The translations under genes and the position numbers were made by a program. Below are positions 18,508 through 26,747 of a stretch of DNA of 64,000 bases, piece by piece. The DNA is from Williamsia soli (GTDB lineage: Bacteria > Actinomycetota > Actinomycetes > Mycobacteriales > Mycobacteriaceae): the NCBI RefSeq assembly GCF_017377795.1, contig NZ_JAFRDR010000001.1:372001-436000 (forward strand), written 5' to 3'. The notes beneath the pieces were generated by a model that saw only the letters and a program-made list of their open reading frames with translations, searched no databases and was not told the origin of the DNA. How positions within the stretch are numbered: the first letter of the stretch is position 1; each line of letters starts with the position of its first letter.

Positions 18508-19689
18508 GTGAAGAACGCGACCGACACCACCGGGCCTGCACCTCTGCGTGAGGTGCTGTTGCTCTGTTGGCGCGACAGCGACCACCCGCAAGGTGGCGGC
18601 AGCGAGCGCTACCTGGAGCGGATCGGGGCCGAGTTGGCCGGTAGCGGTGTCCAGGTCACGCTGCGCACGGCGCGCTATCCGGGATCGGCGGCCTCAGAGG
18701 TCCGCGACGGCATCACGATTTCTCGGGGTGGGGGTCGCCTGGGCGTGTATCCGTCAGCGCTCGCGGCGATCGTCGCGAGTCGGTTCGGTCGCGGTCCCCT
18801 CGCAGGTATCAACCCCGACGTGGTGATCGACACCCAGAACGGCATCCCTTTCTTCGCGCGTTGGGTCGCGGGTGCGCCGGTGGTCGTGCTGGTTCACCAC
18901 TGCCACCGGCGGCAGTGGCCGGTTGCCGGAGCGTTGCTCGGCAAGGTGGGGTGGTTCATCGAGTCGACGATGTCGCCCTGGGTGCATCGACACTCGCAGT
19001 ACCTGACGGTGTCGTTGCCATCGGCCGAGGATCTCGATGAGATGGGGATCGGCCCCGAGCGCGTTGCGGTGGTGCGGGCCGGCACAGATCCCGTACCGGA
19101 GGTGGAGTCGGACGCGGCCGGTCCGATGCGGTTGTGCGTACTCTCCCGGCTGGTGCCCCACAAGCAGATCGAGCATGCGCTCGAGGTCATGGCGCGGCTG
19201 TCAGGGACTCATCCCGATGTGGTTCTCGACGTCATCGGAGGCGGCTGGTGGTCGGAGCAATTGCACCTGCGTGCAACAGAACTGGGTGTCGACGACCGCG
19301 TCGTCTTTCACGGTCATCTCAGTGAGTCCGACAAGCACAGGGTGCTGGCCGGCGCCGCCCTGCACGTGATGCCGTCACGGACGGAAGGGTGGGGGCTCGC
19401 GGTGGTCGAAGCCGCAGGACACGGTGTTCCGACCATTGGCTATCGCTCCTCGCGGGGCCTGACCGACTCCGTCATCGACGGTGTCACCGGGGTACTCGTC
19501 GACGACATCGACGAACTCGCAGCCGCCACAGCACAATTGCTCGACGATCCAGCGTGGTGTCGCGAGCTCGGCGAGAAGGCCAATCGGCGTGCCGAGGGGT
19601 ACTCATGGCCGGTCGCCGCATCAGGTGTGACGCATGTGCTGACCGAGGCCGCAGCGGGGCGTCGGGTGTCCGGCCTCGTCCAGGGCTGA
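18508..19689 (+). CDS. GT4 family glycosyltransferase
   Basis: 393 residues, GT-B fold. The C-terminal donor site carries RTEGWGLAVVEAAGHGVP, the EX7E motif of retaining GT4 enzymes, preceded by LCVLSRLVPHKQIE. The N-terminal half begins with a short strand and Gly-rich GGGSERYLERI loop. GTG 18508 is the likely start; the intergenic gap to the methyltransferase is only 59 bp. Probably acts at the inner face of the membrane on an envelope glycan. Position as Rv0225. Confidence 0.85.
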   Translation: MKNATDTTGPAPLREVLLLCWRDSDHPQGGGSERYLERIGAELAGSGVQVTLRTARYPGSAASEVRDGITISRGGGRLGVYPSALAAIVASRFGRGPLAGINPDVVIDTQNGIPFFARWVAGAPVVVLVHHCHRRQWPVAGALLGKVGWFIESTMSPWVHRHSQYLTVSLPSAEDLDEMGIGPERVAVVRAGTDPVPEVESDAAGPMRLCVLSRLVPHKQIEHALEVMARLSGTHPDVVLDVIGGGWWSEQLHLRATELGVDDRVVFHGHLSESDKHRVLAGAALHVMPSRTEGWGLAVVEAAGHGVPTIGYRSSRGLTDSVIDGVTGVLVDDIDELAAATAQLLDDPAWCRELGEKANRRAEGYSWPVAASGVTHVLTEAAAGRRVSGLVQG

Positions 19690-19690
19690 C

Positions 19691-20140
19691 TCAAAGGTTC
19701 AGCGCTGCGCCGGGTTTCACCTTGAAGCTCGGCATGTCCTCCAGGGACACCGTGGCCTCGTACGTCCGGTCATAGCCCGTCGCACTGATCTTCCAGCCGT
19801 CGGCGGTGCGGCGGTAGCGGTCGTTGTAGAACGCAGCGCCGAAGAGCATGAAGTTGAAGTCGGCCACGATCACGCGATCTTGCAGATACCAGCGTCCTGT
19901 CGCCTCGTCGCCGTCGACGACGATCTCGGGATGATCGACCCGATGCTCGGTGATGATGGCCGCACCCAGAGACGACTTCATGAACTCCACCAGTTGGTCG
20001 CGGGTGTTGAACGACAGACTGTCGCCGTAGTCGCCGGTGACATCGTCGGTGAGGGTGTCTTCGAACTCATCCCACAGCTTCGTGTCCAGGGTGCGGAGGT
20101 AGCGGTATTTGACCTGCTTGATGGCTTCGATGTCGTCCAC
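19691..20140 (-). CDS. SnoaL/NTF2-like domain protein
   Basis: 149 residues. The fold is read from the pattern EAIKQVKYRYLRTLDTKLWDEF (helical start), GDYGDSLSF, then beta-strands with ATGRWYLQDRVI. This NTF2-like cone is typical of small hydratase/isomerase or ketosteroid-isomerase-like proteins. The start is GTG 20140, sharing one base with the stop of the upstream membrane gene (TAGTG), with AAAGAGG 7 nt before it. Convergent with the glycosyltransferase, with only 1 bp between stops. Substrate unknown. Confidence 0.8.
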   Translation of the reverse strand: MDDIEAIKQVKYRYLRTLDTKLWDEFEDTLTDDVTGDYGDSLSFNTRDQLVEFMKSSLGAAIITEHRVDHPEIVVDGDEATGRWYLQDRVIVADFNFMLFGAAFYNDRYRRTADGWKISATGYDRTYEATVSLEDMPSFKVKPGAALNL

Positions 20141-21855
20141 TAGCTGAGCCTCTTTCGGTGCGCTGATCGGTGCGCCCATTTCAGCACAACGGCCACAAAA
20201 CCATTGGCGATCAAAAGAACCCACCAGAGGTGAGCGATCCATACGAGCGTCCGATCGGTCGCCGATGCCGCGTACGTTCGCGGTTCCGGCACCCGGTGGA
20301 CCCGCAGGTCGTCGCCTGCGAACACCGTGTCGAGTTGGGCAAGCGTGCGGTCTGCGGCACCGACGGCATCGGAATTGCCCTCGATGAGAACCCAGCCGAC
20401 GCCGAGGTCGGCCAAGGTGCTGGGATCGGCACCCGCCACCAGCGCAGCTTCGGCGCGGGCGGCCCGGGAATCCGCGGCATCGACGCTGCGGCCACCGACG
20501 ACGAGCTCGCCGGTCTGCAGAACGTCGGCGCGTAGGAGTCTGGGTGCGGGGTCGAGGGAGACGTGTCCGGTGAATCCGTACTCCCGGTTCATCCCGGTGG
20601 GCAAGATCAGCACGTCGCCCTGTCCCGCTCCGATCGTGTCGGACACCCGCTGCCATTCAGCCGGATAGGTGCTCGGGGTCAGCGTGTTGCCGACACCCCA
20701 GGCAAGGTCGGGGAGTGGTGCCATGATGAGCGCCGCGGCGATCACCGCTGCGAATGCCCGTGGCACGAAGCGGCCGAGGGTCTGGATGGCCGCTGCTGCG
20801 GCAAGGGCGTACAGCGGCGCCGCCAGCGCGACCCACTTCTGGGTGTCGCGCAGCAGACCGGCACCGGGGATCACATCGACCAGCCATTCGAGCGACGCGA
20901 TGCCCGGTGGGGTCGCGGCCAGGACGACGAGGACAACCGCAGCGAGACCGAGCCAGGCCACGCTGGTGATCACCCCGTTGCGCCGGCGCCGATACAGCGT
21001 CGGCAGACCGGTGGCCACGACCAGGAGCAGCAGTGTGGTGGCGACCAGGGCCCATCCCGAGGTCCGGCTGGCGGGCACGGCGTCGGCGTTCCAGATGCCA
21101 CCCAATCCGAGCACTGATCCGGCCGTTCCGAGCAACGGTTCGGCCCGGGCGGCGAACGCCGCCACGGATCCCGGATCCGAGGTCGTGGCGCCGCTGCCGA
21201 GGATCACGGCAGTCAGCCAGGGTAGAGCGCTGAGGACCCACACCCCCAGTGCGATGGCTGCCATGCGGAGGCGTCCGGACGCCAAGGCCGGAATGACAAG
21301 TGCTGCCAGCAGAACGCACGCTGCGAGCAGTGAGCCGGTCGGTGTGAATCCGGCAACCGCGAGCCAGCCACCCAGCATCGACCAGTGGGCAAACGAGTTG
21401 TCGCGGCGTACCAGCACCGCACAGACGACGATCCAGCCGAGGGCTGCGTATCCGAACAGCAGGCTCCACTGACCTTGCAGGAGACGTTCGGCGACATATG
21501 GATTCCAGGTGGTGATGACGACGGCAGCGAACATTCCGGGTGTTCCCGAGGCGGGTATCGCGAGCCGGGCCAACCTGCCGTATCCCACTCCGGCGAGCAG
21601 CAATGCCGCGAACGTCAGCACCTTCACCGCGATTCCGCCATCGATCACCTGGGAGACCATCGCGATGAACCAGTCCTGAGGGACCGCACGAGGTGCACTG
21701 TCTCCGAGCCCCAACGCAGAGTCGGTGGGGTAGGAGCGGGGTGTGCTCACCATGTCGCGGATCAGCAGATACCCGGGCCGGAAGATCGGCGCGAGGACGA
21801 GAAGTGAGAGCCCGGCGCTGGAAAGCCACAGGGTGATCCACTGCCTGCGGGTCAT
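20140..21855 (-). CDS. Polytopic membrane protein (Rv0226c-like)
   Basis: 571 residues from ATG 21855 (MTRRQW). About 11-12 hydrophobic helices are followed by a C-terminal soluble part and a last helix near the end. The first periplasmic loop contains charged residues (RDMVSTPRSYP) as in GT-C glycosyltransferases and the N-terminal part of AftD. It could be a GT-C-fold arabinosyl- or mannosyltransferase-like protein, but no assignment is safe. Coupled to the SnoaL gene by a 1-nt overlap. Confidence 0.7.
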   Translation of the reverse strand: MTRRQWITLWLSSAGLSLLVLAPIFRPGYLLIRDMVSTPRSYPTDSALGLGDSAPRAVPQDWFIAMVSQVIDGGIAVKVLTFAALLLAGVGYGRLARLAIPASGTPGMFAAVVITTWNPYVAERLLQGQWSLLFGYAALGWIVVCAVLVRRDNSFAHWSMLGGWLAVAGFTPTGSLLAACVLLAALVIPALASGRLRMAAIALGVWVLSALPWLTAVILGSGATTSDPGSVAAFAARAEPLLGTAGSVLGLGGIWNADAVPASRTSGWALVATTLLLLVVATGLPTLYRRRRNGVITSVAWLGLAAVVLVVLAATPPGIASLEWLVDVIPGAGLLRDTQKWVALAAPLYALAAAAAIQTLGRFVPRAFAAVIAAALIMAPLPDLAWGVGNTLTPSTYPAEWQRVSDTIGAGQGDVLILPTGMNREYGFTGHVSLDPAPRLLRADVLQTGELVVGGRSVDAADSRAARAEAALVAGADPSTLADLGVGWVLIEGNSDAVGAADRTLAQLDTVFAGDDLRVHRVPEPRTYAASATDRTLVWIAHLWWVLLIANGFVAVVLKWAHRSAHRKRLS

Positions 21856-21870
21856 CGCGCCACAGCCGAT

Positions 21871-21971
21871 CGTGCCCTTACGGTCGCCCACCGTGCCTCT
21901 TCCGCGATCGAGTGGGCCTCTATCGCGGGAGCGACTGTTCCGGCGGCACGCTCGACGACGGTAAGGGCACG
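21871..21971. terminator. Triple nested palindrome downstream of the MocR gene
   Basis: Outer arms 21871-21886 (CGTGCCCTTACGGTCG) and 21956-21971 match at 15 of 16 positions. Middle arms CGTGCC (21892-21897) and GGCACG (21945-21950) pair, with a 5/5 internal loop to the outer stem. Inner arms CCGCGAT (21902-21908) and ATCGCGG (21922-21928) pair. It occupies most of the 175-bp gap between the MocR stop and the start of the next minus-strand gene, so it could terminate MocR transcription or regulate the following gene. Confidence 0.55.
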
Positions 21972-22030
21972 CTCGGCGGGGTTGCCCCAACGGTAGGGCC
22001 GCCCTGACCCCGCGAGCGGAGCGAGCAATT

Positions 22031-23419
22031 TCAACACAGCACGCGCGCGAGGCGGGTGACTGCTTCGTGGATCATCGGAACCGGGGTTTCGCCGAATGTC
22101 AGTCGCAGGTGCGAGTGGTCGGACTCGGATGGAAACCACGGGGCGCCTTCGCCGACCAGCACACCCTCGGCGCTACCCGCGGCCGCGACATCGCGGTCGT
22201 CGAATCCTGCGGGCAACGTCACCCACAGATGCATGCCGCCGTGCGGGATCGCCGGGATCTCGACCTGCGGGATCAGCCGGCGCAGCGCTCCCACCAGGGC
22301 ATCGCGTCGTTCTCCGAGCGCGCGACTGACGTGCCGGTTGTGCCGCGTCCAGGCTGGTGAGTTCAGGAATTCGACGGCAGCTTCTTGCACCGGACCCGAC
22401 ACGTAGAAGTCGTCGAGGGTCTTGGCCGCGCGCAACCGCGCGAGCGCCGGGCCCCGGGCGCACAGGGCGGCCACGCGCATGCCCGGCCCGACCGGTTTGC
22501 TCAACGACCGGATATGGACGATGTGGCCGTTCGGGTCACGGGATGTCAACGGGGGCGGCGGTGTCCGGTCGATACCGAGATAACGCGCGTAGTCGTCCTC
22601 GATCACGAACATCGAATGTTTGTGCGCCAGTTCGAGAATGTCGTCGCGTCGCGAGTGGGACAGCGTGACGCCGCTGGGGTTGGAGAACGCCGGCTGCACC
22701 ACCAACAACCTGCTGCCGGTCCGCGTGATGGCGTCGGCGAGCAGGTCGGTGCGGATGCCCCGTTCGTCCATCGGGACGGGTATGACGTCTGCGCCGTGGC
22801 TGCGGGCGATGGCGACGGTGCCTGTGTAGGTGGGGCTTTCGACGATCACCGGCTCGCCGGGCCGGACCAATGCGCGGATGGCGATCGACAACGCGCTCTG
22901 CCCACCCGCGGTCACGATCACCTCGGAGGCGTGGATGCCGTCGATCTCGGACGCGAACCAGCGCCGGAGTTCGGGGCTGCCCTCCAAGGGGTACCGACCC
23001 CAGCTGTTCGACCGTTTGAGGGCCCGCGACATCGCCGCGTTCAGTGCGGCTGTCGGCACCAACTCGTCGTCGAGGTACCCACCCTTGAGGCGGATGACGT
23101 CCGAACCCGGAGTTCGCCAGAGATCCAGGGTGCGTGACAACTCGGGCGGAATGCGTGAGCCGAGGACCGACTCCTGCCAAGACGTGTCTGCCGGGACCCG
23201 CGGGGCCGGTGGCGCAGCGACGAAGGATCCGGCGCCCGGACGCACGTCGACGAGCCCTTCGGCGGCGAACTCGGACAGCACGCGCTGAATCGAGTTCGGA
23301 GAGACGCGGTGCTGTTCCTGCAAGAGGCGTACCGACGGCAGTCGCGTCCCCGAGCTGCTCTCCGATATCAAGGATCGGAGGGTTTCGCGAAGCACTGTTA
23401 CTCCGCTATCGTTATCCAT
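22031..23419 (-). CDS. MocR-type regulator: GntR helix-turn-helix fused to PLP aminotransferase domain
   Basis: 462 residues from ATG 23419. The N-terminal wHTH (about 1-75, SGTRLPSVRLLQEQHRVS) is GntR-like. The C-terminal fold type I aminotransferase domain holds the PLP-lysine context IRSLSKPVGPGMRVAAL and NPSGVTLS. MocR proteins sense PLP or amino compounds and usually activate or repress a divergent gene. Here that gene is an EamA exporter whose ATG overlaps this one. Several TAACAGT copies flank the starts. An upstream start to 23587 would run into the neighbour and is unlikely. Confidence 0.9.
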   Translation of the reverse strand: MDNDSGVTVLRETLRSLISESSSGTRLPSVRLLQEQHRVSPNSIQRVLSEFAAEGLVDVRPGAGSFVAAPPAPRVPADTSWQESVLGSRIPPELSRTLDLWRTPGSDVIRLKGGYLDDELVPTAALNAAMSRALKRSNSWGRYPLEGSPELRRWFASEIDGIHASEVIVTAGGQSALSIAIRALVRPGEPVIVESPTYTGTVAIARSHGADVIPVPMDERGIRTDLLADAITRTGSRLLVVQPAFSNPSGVTLSHSRRDDILELAHKHSMFVIEDDYARYLGIDRTPPPPLTSRDPNGHIVHIRSLSKPVGPGMRVAALCARGPALARLRAAKTLDDFYVSGPVQEAAVEFLNSPAWTRHNRHVSRALGERRDALVGALRRLIPQVEIPAIPHGGMHLWVTLPAGFDDRDVAAAGSAEGVLVGEGAPWFPSESDHSHLRLTFGETPVPMIHEAVTRLARVLC

Positions 23420-23468
23420 GAACGCCAAAGATAACAGTTCAACTGTTTCTCGGATAGCAGATAACAGT
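23394..23468. promoter_or_regulatory. Cluster of TAACAGT sites at the MocR/EamA divergent start
   Basis: TAACAGT occurs in plus orientation at 23432-23438 and 23462-23468 and inverted at 23394-23400. The two plus copies extend to GATAACAGT at 23430-23438 and 23460-23468, exactly 30 bp apart (about three helical turns). AACAGTTCAACTGTT (23433-23447) is a perfect 15-bp palindrome. MocR regulators are known to bind repeated sites around divergent promoters, so this is a good candidate operator array. Confidence 0.5.
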
Positions 23469-24452
23469 CGCCGCGGGGTGTCCGCCCGCGCAGGCATCCT
23501 GCTCGGCGGACTCGGGGTACTGGCCTTCAGTTTCTCGCTGCCTGCCAACAAACTGGCGGTCGCCGGCATCGATTCGTACTCGATCACTGCATGGCGTGCC
23601 GCGCTCGCTGGACTGCTCGCGCTCGGTTACCTGCTGATGGTGCGTCCCACCATCCCCTCCGGGCGAAACCTCGGCGCACTGTTGTGCTCCGGCTTCGGTG
23701 TTGTGATCGGCTTCCCGCTGTTCTCCTCGTTGGCGCTCGAGACCATCGACGCATCGGCCGGCGCCGTGGTGCTTGGCCTGCTTCCGGCGCTCACCGCAAC
23801 CTTCGCCTCCCTCCTCGCGGGCGAGCGCCTGCCCTGGAAGTTCTGGTTGGCGACCGGCGCAGGAGCGCTGGTGCTGGTCGCCTACCTCCTCAGCACGAGC
23901 CCGTCGGGATTCTCCGGATTCACGCTGGAGTGGGGACATCTGTGGATGGTCCTGGCCACTGTCAGCGCCGGATTCGGGTACGCGGTCGGAGGAGCGCAGG
24001 CCAGGCAGATCGGTGGAGCTCAAAGCGTGTCGTGGGCCCTGGTCCTGCTGTTGCCGGTGTCGATACCGGTGTCGATCGTGCTCGGGACGAGCGGCACTTA
24101 CGAGTTCACCGGATCGGTCATCGCCGGGATGGTCTACGTCACCGTCATCTCGCAGTTCCTCGGCTTCTTCGCCTGGTACGGCGGGCTGGCGCGCGGTGGG
24201 ATCGCGCGCGTCGGTCAGATCCAGCAGATCCAGCCACTGATGACGATCGTGTGGTCGTCGCTGCTGCTCGGGGAGCGTCCCGATCCGTGGATCTACGCGG
24301 TCGGGGTGACGCTCGGCCTGCTGGTGTGGGTTGCCCAGCGCGCCCGGTTCCGCACAGCAGTCGCATCTGCACCGACACAGGAGGCCAACGGCCTCGTCGA
24401 CGACATCGACACCCTCCCTCGACTGCAAGCAGTACTTCCCCTGAGACACTGA
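23418..24452 (+). CDS. EamA/DMT family transporter
   Basis: 344 residues with ten predicted helices in two EamA repeats, the size of DMT metabolite exporters (RhaT/YdcZ-like group). ATG 23418 overlaps the divergent MocR start in the tetranucleotide CATG; GTG 23478 is an in-frame alternative that would leave the TAACAGT array in a true promoter gap. The pairing with MocR suggests export of an amino acid or vitamer, regulated by it. Followed 5 bp later by the flippase gene. Confidence 0.85.
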   Translation: MNAKDNSSTVSRIADNSRRGVSARAGILLGGLGVLAFSFSLPANKLAVAGIDSYSITAWRAALAGLLALGYLLMVRPTIPSGRNLGALLCSGFGVVIGFPLFSSLALETIDASAGAVVLGLLPALTATFASLLAGERLPWKFWLATGAGALVLVAYLLSTSPSGFSGFTLEWGHLWMVLATVSAGFGYAVGGAQARQIGGAQSVSWALVLLLPVSIPVSIVLGTSGTYEFTGSVIAGMVYVTVISQFLGFFAWYGGLARGGIARVGQIQQIQPLMTIVWSSLLLGERPDPWIYAVGVTLGLLVWVAQRARFRTAVASAPTQEANGLVDDIDTLPRLQAVLPLRH

Positions 24453-24457
24453 GCGCC

Positions 24458-25672
24458 ATGGCGAGGGTGATGGCTGGCGTGGGCGGTGTCGCCGCCGGCA
24501 CCATGGTCGCCAACATCTGCGGCTACCTCATCCACCTGCCCGCGGCCCGGTGGCTCAGCGAGAGCTCCTACGGAGAGTTCGCCGTCCTACTGCAGACGAT
24601 GCTGGTCCTCGGGGTCCCGGCGTTGGCTCTGCAGGTGGTGATCGCGCGGGAAGTCGTGCATGGGCGTCCGATCGCCGACCTGGTGTCGATCACGATTCGG
24701 ACAGCGGCCGCAGTGCTGGGGGCCGCGGTGATCGCCGTCCCGATCGTGATGTGGATCGCCGACACCGGCCTGGCGTCGACCATCGCCGCGTTCGCGACCG
24801 CGCCGCTGCTCGTCCTGATCTCCGCGGGCCAGGGCATTCTGCAAGGTCGGCAACAGTTCTCGCTGCTGTCGTGGGTGCTGGCCGGCGTCGGCGCTGCGCG
24901 TACGGTGCCGGGGATCGTCGTCATCGCTGTCGGTGGGAGTGCGGCGGGTGCCCTCGCCGCGACCGCCGTCGGCGCCGCGGTGTCGGCTGCCGGGGTCTGG
25001 GTCGCAGTGTCGCGGACCGGGTCGGAACCAGACCGGCACCCAGGTACCCGGGCCATAGCGTTGACGATGGTCCTGCGGGCGTCGCAGGTGCAGCTCGTCC
25101 TCATCGCACTCTCGTCGGTGGATCTGCTGCTGTCCCGACCGGTCCTGGGAGAACAGGACGCCGGCGTCTACGCGCTGGGGACGATCGCGACAAAGGCTGC
25201 TTTCTGGCTGCCGCAGGCCATCGGCGTGGTGTTGTTTCCACAGTTCGCGGACACTGCCCGCTCGTCGGCGGCGCTGCGAACTGCCGTCGGTTGGTTGCTC
25301 GCGATCGCCGTGACGGTGGTCGGCGGGGCCGCGATTCTCGCGCCGCTGGCCCCGGTCTTGGTCGGCGACGAGTACCGCGCCGTGGTTCCGATCCTGTGGA
25401 TCTTCGCGCTCACCGGCAGTGCGCTGTCGATCCTGCAGGTCGGTCTGCTCGCGGCGATCGCGCGGGACCAGACACTGATCGCGGCACTGAGTTGGCTGGT
25501 TCTCGTCGTCGAGGTCGTGATCATCGTGGCCTGGGCGCACAGCATCACCACGTTGGCCCTGACCGCGGCAGGATGCGCGGTCATCGGCACCGCACTGACC
25601 CTCGTTGCCCTGAGGTTCAGCACATCGATGACGCGCCGCCGGCTCTCGGGCAGTCGTACTGTGGATGCATGA
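24458..25672 (+). CDS. MOP-superfamily (polysaccharide/lipid) flippase-like membrane protein
   Basis: 404 residues from ATG 24458, with about 12 hydrophobic segments and the N-terminal layout AGTMVANICGYLIHLPAARWLSES typical of Wzx/polysaccharide transporters. No catalytic motif is expected. Coupled downstream by a 4-nt ATGA overlap to an LLM oxidoreductase, and 5 bp after the EamA gene, so the three are probably one operon. Substrate probably a lipid-linked glycan; inferred from family only. A much longer open frame from 23591 reads through EamA out of frame and is not real. Confidence 0.75.
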   Translation: MARVMAGVGGVAAGTMVANICGYLIHLPAARWLSESSYGEFAVLLQTMLVLGVPALALQVVIAREVVHGRPIADLVSITIRTAAAVLGAAVIAVPIVMWIADTGLASTIAAFATAPLLVLISAGQGILQGRQQFSLLSWVLAGVGAARTVPGIVVIAVGGSAAGALAATAVGAAVSAAGVWVAVSRTGSEPDRHPGTRAIALTMVLRASQVQLVLIALSSVDLLLSRPVLGEQDAGVYALGTIATKAAFWLPQAIGVVLFPQFADTARSSAALRTAVGWLLAIAVTVVGGAAILAPLAPVLVGDEYRAVVPILWIFALTGSALSILQVGLLAAIARDQTLIAALSWLVLVVEVVIIVAWAHSITTLALTAAGCAVIGTALTLVALRFSTSMTRRRLSGSRTVDA

Positions 25673-26652
25673 GCATTCGTCTCGGTTACCAGATCCCCAA
25701 TTTCTCCTACCCCGGCGGCAACGTCGCAGACCTCTTCCCGACCGTCATCGCCCAGGCACAAGAAGCTGAAAGTGCCGGATTCGACACGGTTCTCGTGATG
25801 GACCATTTCTACCAATTGCCCGGTATCGGGTCTCCGGACGAGCCGATGCTCGAGGCGTACACGGCGCTCGGGGCGCTCGCTACCGCGACGTCGACCATCA
25901 ATCTGTCGACCCTGGTCACCGGCAACACGTACCGCAACCCCGCGATGCTGGCGAAGACCATCACCACCCTCGACGTCGTCAGTGGCGGCCGCGCGATCCT
26001 CGGCCTCGGCGCCGGTTGGTTCGAGCTCGAACACGACGAGATGGGTTACGAGTTCGGCACATTCACCGAGCGTTTCGAGCGTCTCGAAGAAGCCCTGCAG
26101 ATCATCGAGCCGATGCTGCGCGGCAAGAAGCCCGAACTCGACGGCAAGTGGTACCAGGCGCACGGAACCCGCAACAATCCCCAGTTCCGCACCGACCTGC
26201 CGATCATGCTCGGCGGCGGTGGCGAGAAGAAGACCTTCGGGATGGCAGCGCGCTACGCCCAGCACCTCAATGTCATCGCCGCGCCCAGCGAGCTACCGCG
26301 CAAGCTCGAGGCACTTGCCAAGCGCTGTGAAGAGGCCGGCCGAGACCGTTCGACGATCAAGACCAGCTTTTTGGCGACGGTGTTCCTCGATGCGGACGGC
26401 GACAAGGCCCGCGCCGAGGTGGTCAGGCGTATGCGTGCGGGCGGCGTCGATCACGACTCGGTCAGTGCCGACGACTGGGCGAAGGCCACCGAACGGTTCT
26501 TCGTGGGATCCCCCGACGAGGTTGCCGCCGACATCAAGGCGCGTGTTCTAGACGCGGGCATCGACGGTCTGACCATCAACATGCTGCACAACGGGCACGA
26601 GCCGGGCAACATCACGCTCGCCGGTAAAGCCTTGGCCCCGTTGGTGAACTAG
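25669..26652 (+). CDS. LLM-class F420-dependent oxidoreductase
   Basis: 327 residues, luciferase-like TIM barrel. The N-terminal strand RLGYQIPNF, then VMDHFYQLPG and LGLGAGWFELEHDEMGYEF are standard for the F420-dependent TIGR03560-like group, where the conserved Gly-rich region binds the coenzyme. The start ATG overlaps the flippase stop (ATGA). Substrate unknown; it may modify a lipid or glycan made nearby, which is inference from linkage. Confidence 0.88.
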   Translation: MSIRLGYQIPNFSYPGGNVADLFPTVIAQAQEAESAGFDTVLVMDHFYQLPGIGSPDEPMLEAYTALGALATATSTINLSTLVTGNTYRNPAMLAKTITTLDVVSGGRAILGLGAGWFELEHDEMGYEFGTFTERFERLEEALQIIEPMLRGKKPELDGKWYQAHGTRNNPQFRTDLPIMLGGGGEKKTFGMAARYAQHLNVIAAPSELPRKLEALAKRCEEAGRDRSTIKTSFLATVFLDADGDKARAEVVRRMRAGGVDHDSVSADDWAKATERFFVGSPDEVAADIKARVLDAGIDGLTINMLHNGHEPGNITLAGKALAPLVN

Positions 26653-26660
26653 CTCCTCAA

Positions 26661-26735
26661 CGCACAAACCCACTCGTTCCGGTCACACCCAAGGGTCCGA
26701 GACCTCTGGATGTGACGGGAACGGGTGGGTGTGCG
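26661..26735. terminator. Long imperfect palindrome between convergent genes
   Basis: The left arm 26661-26687 (CGCACAAACCCACTCGTTCC onward) pairs with the right arm 26711-26735 with a 2-nt bulge and two mismatches, giving about 23 paired bases. The loop holds a small GGTC/GACC hairpin. It sits between the stops of the LLM oxidoreductase (plus) and the DUF3068 gene (minus), consistent with a bidirectional terminator. Confidence 0.65.
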
Positions 26736-26747
26736 GTCGAGCTGGGA

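Noticed and set aside
23591-24457. Long open frame reading through EamA into the flippase gene
   Set aside because: It overlaps EamA in another frame and has Arg-rich, low-complexity composition typical of high-GC shadow frames; the flippase homology begins at 24458.
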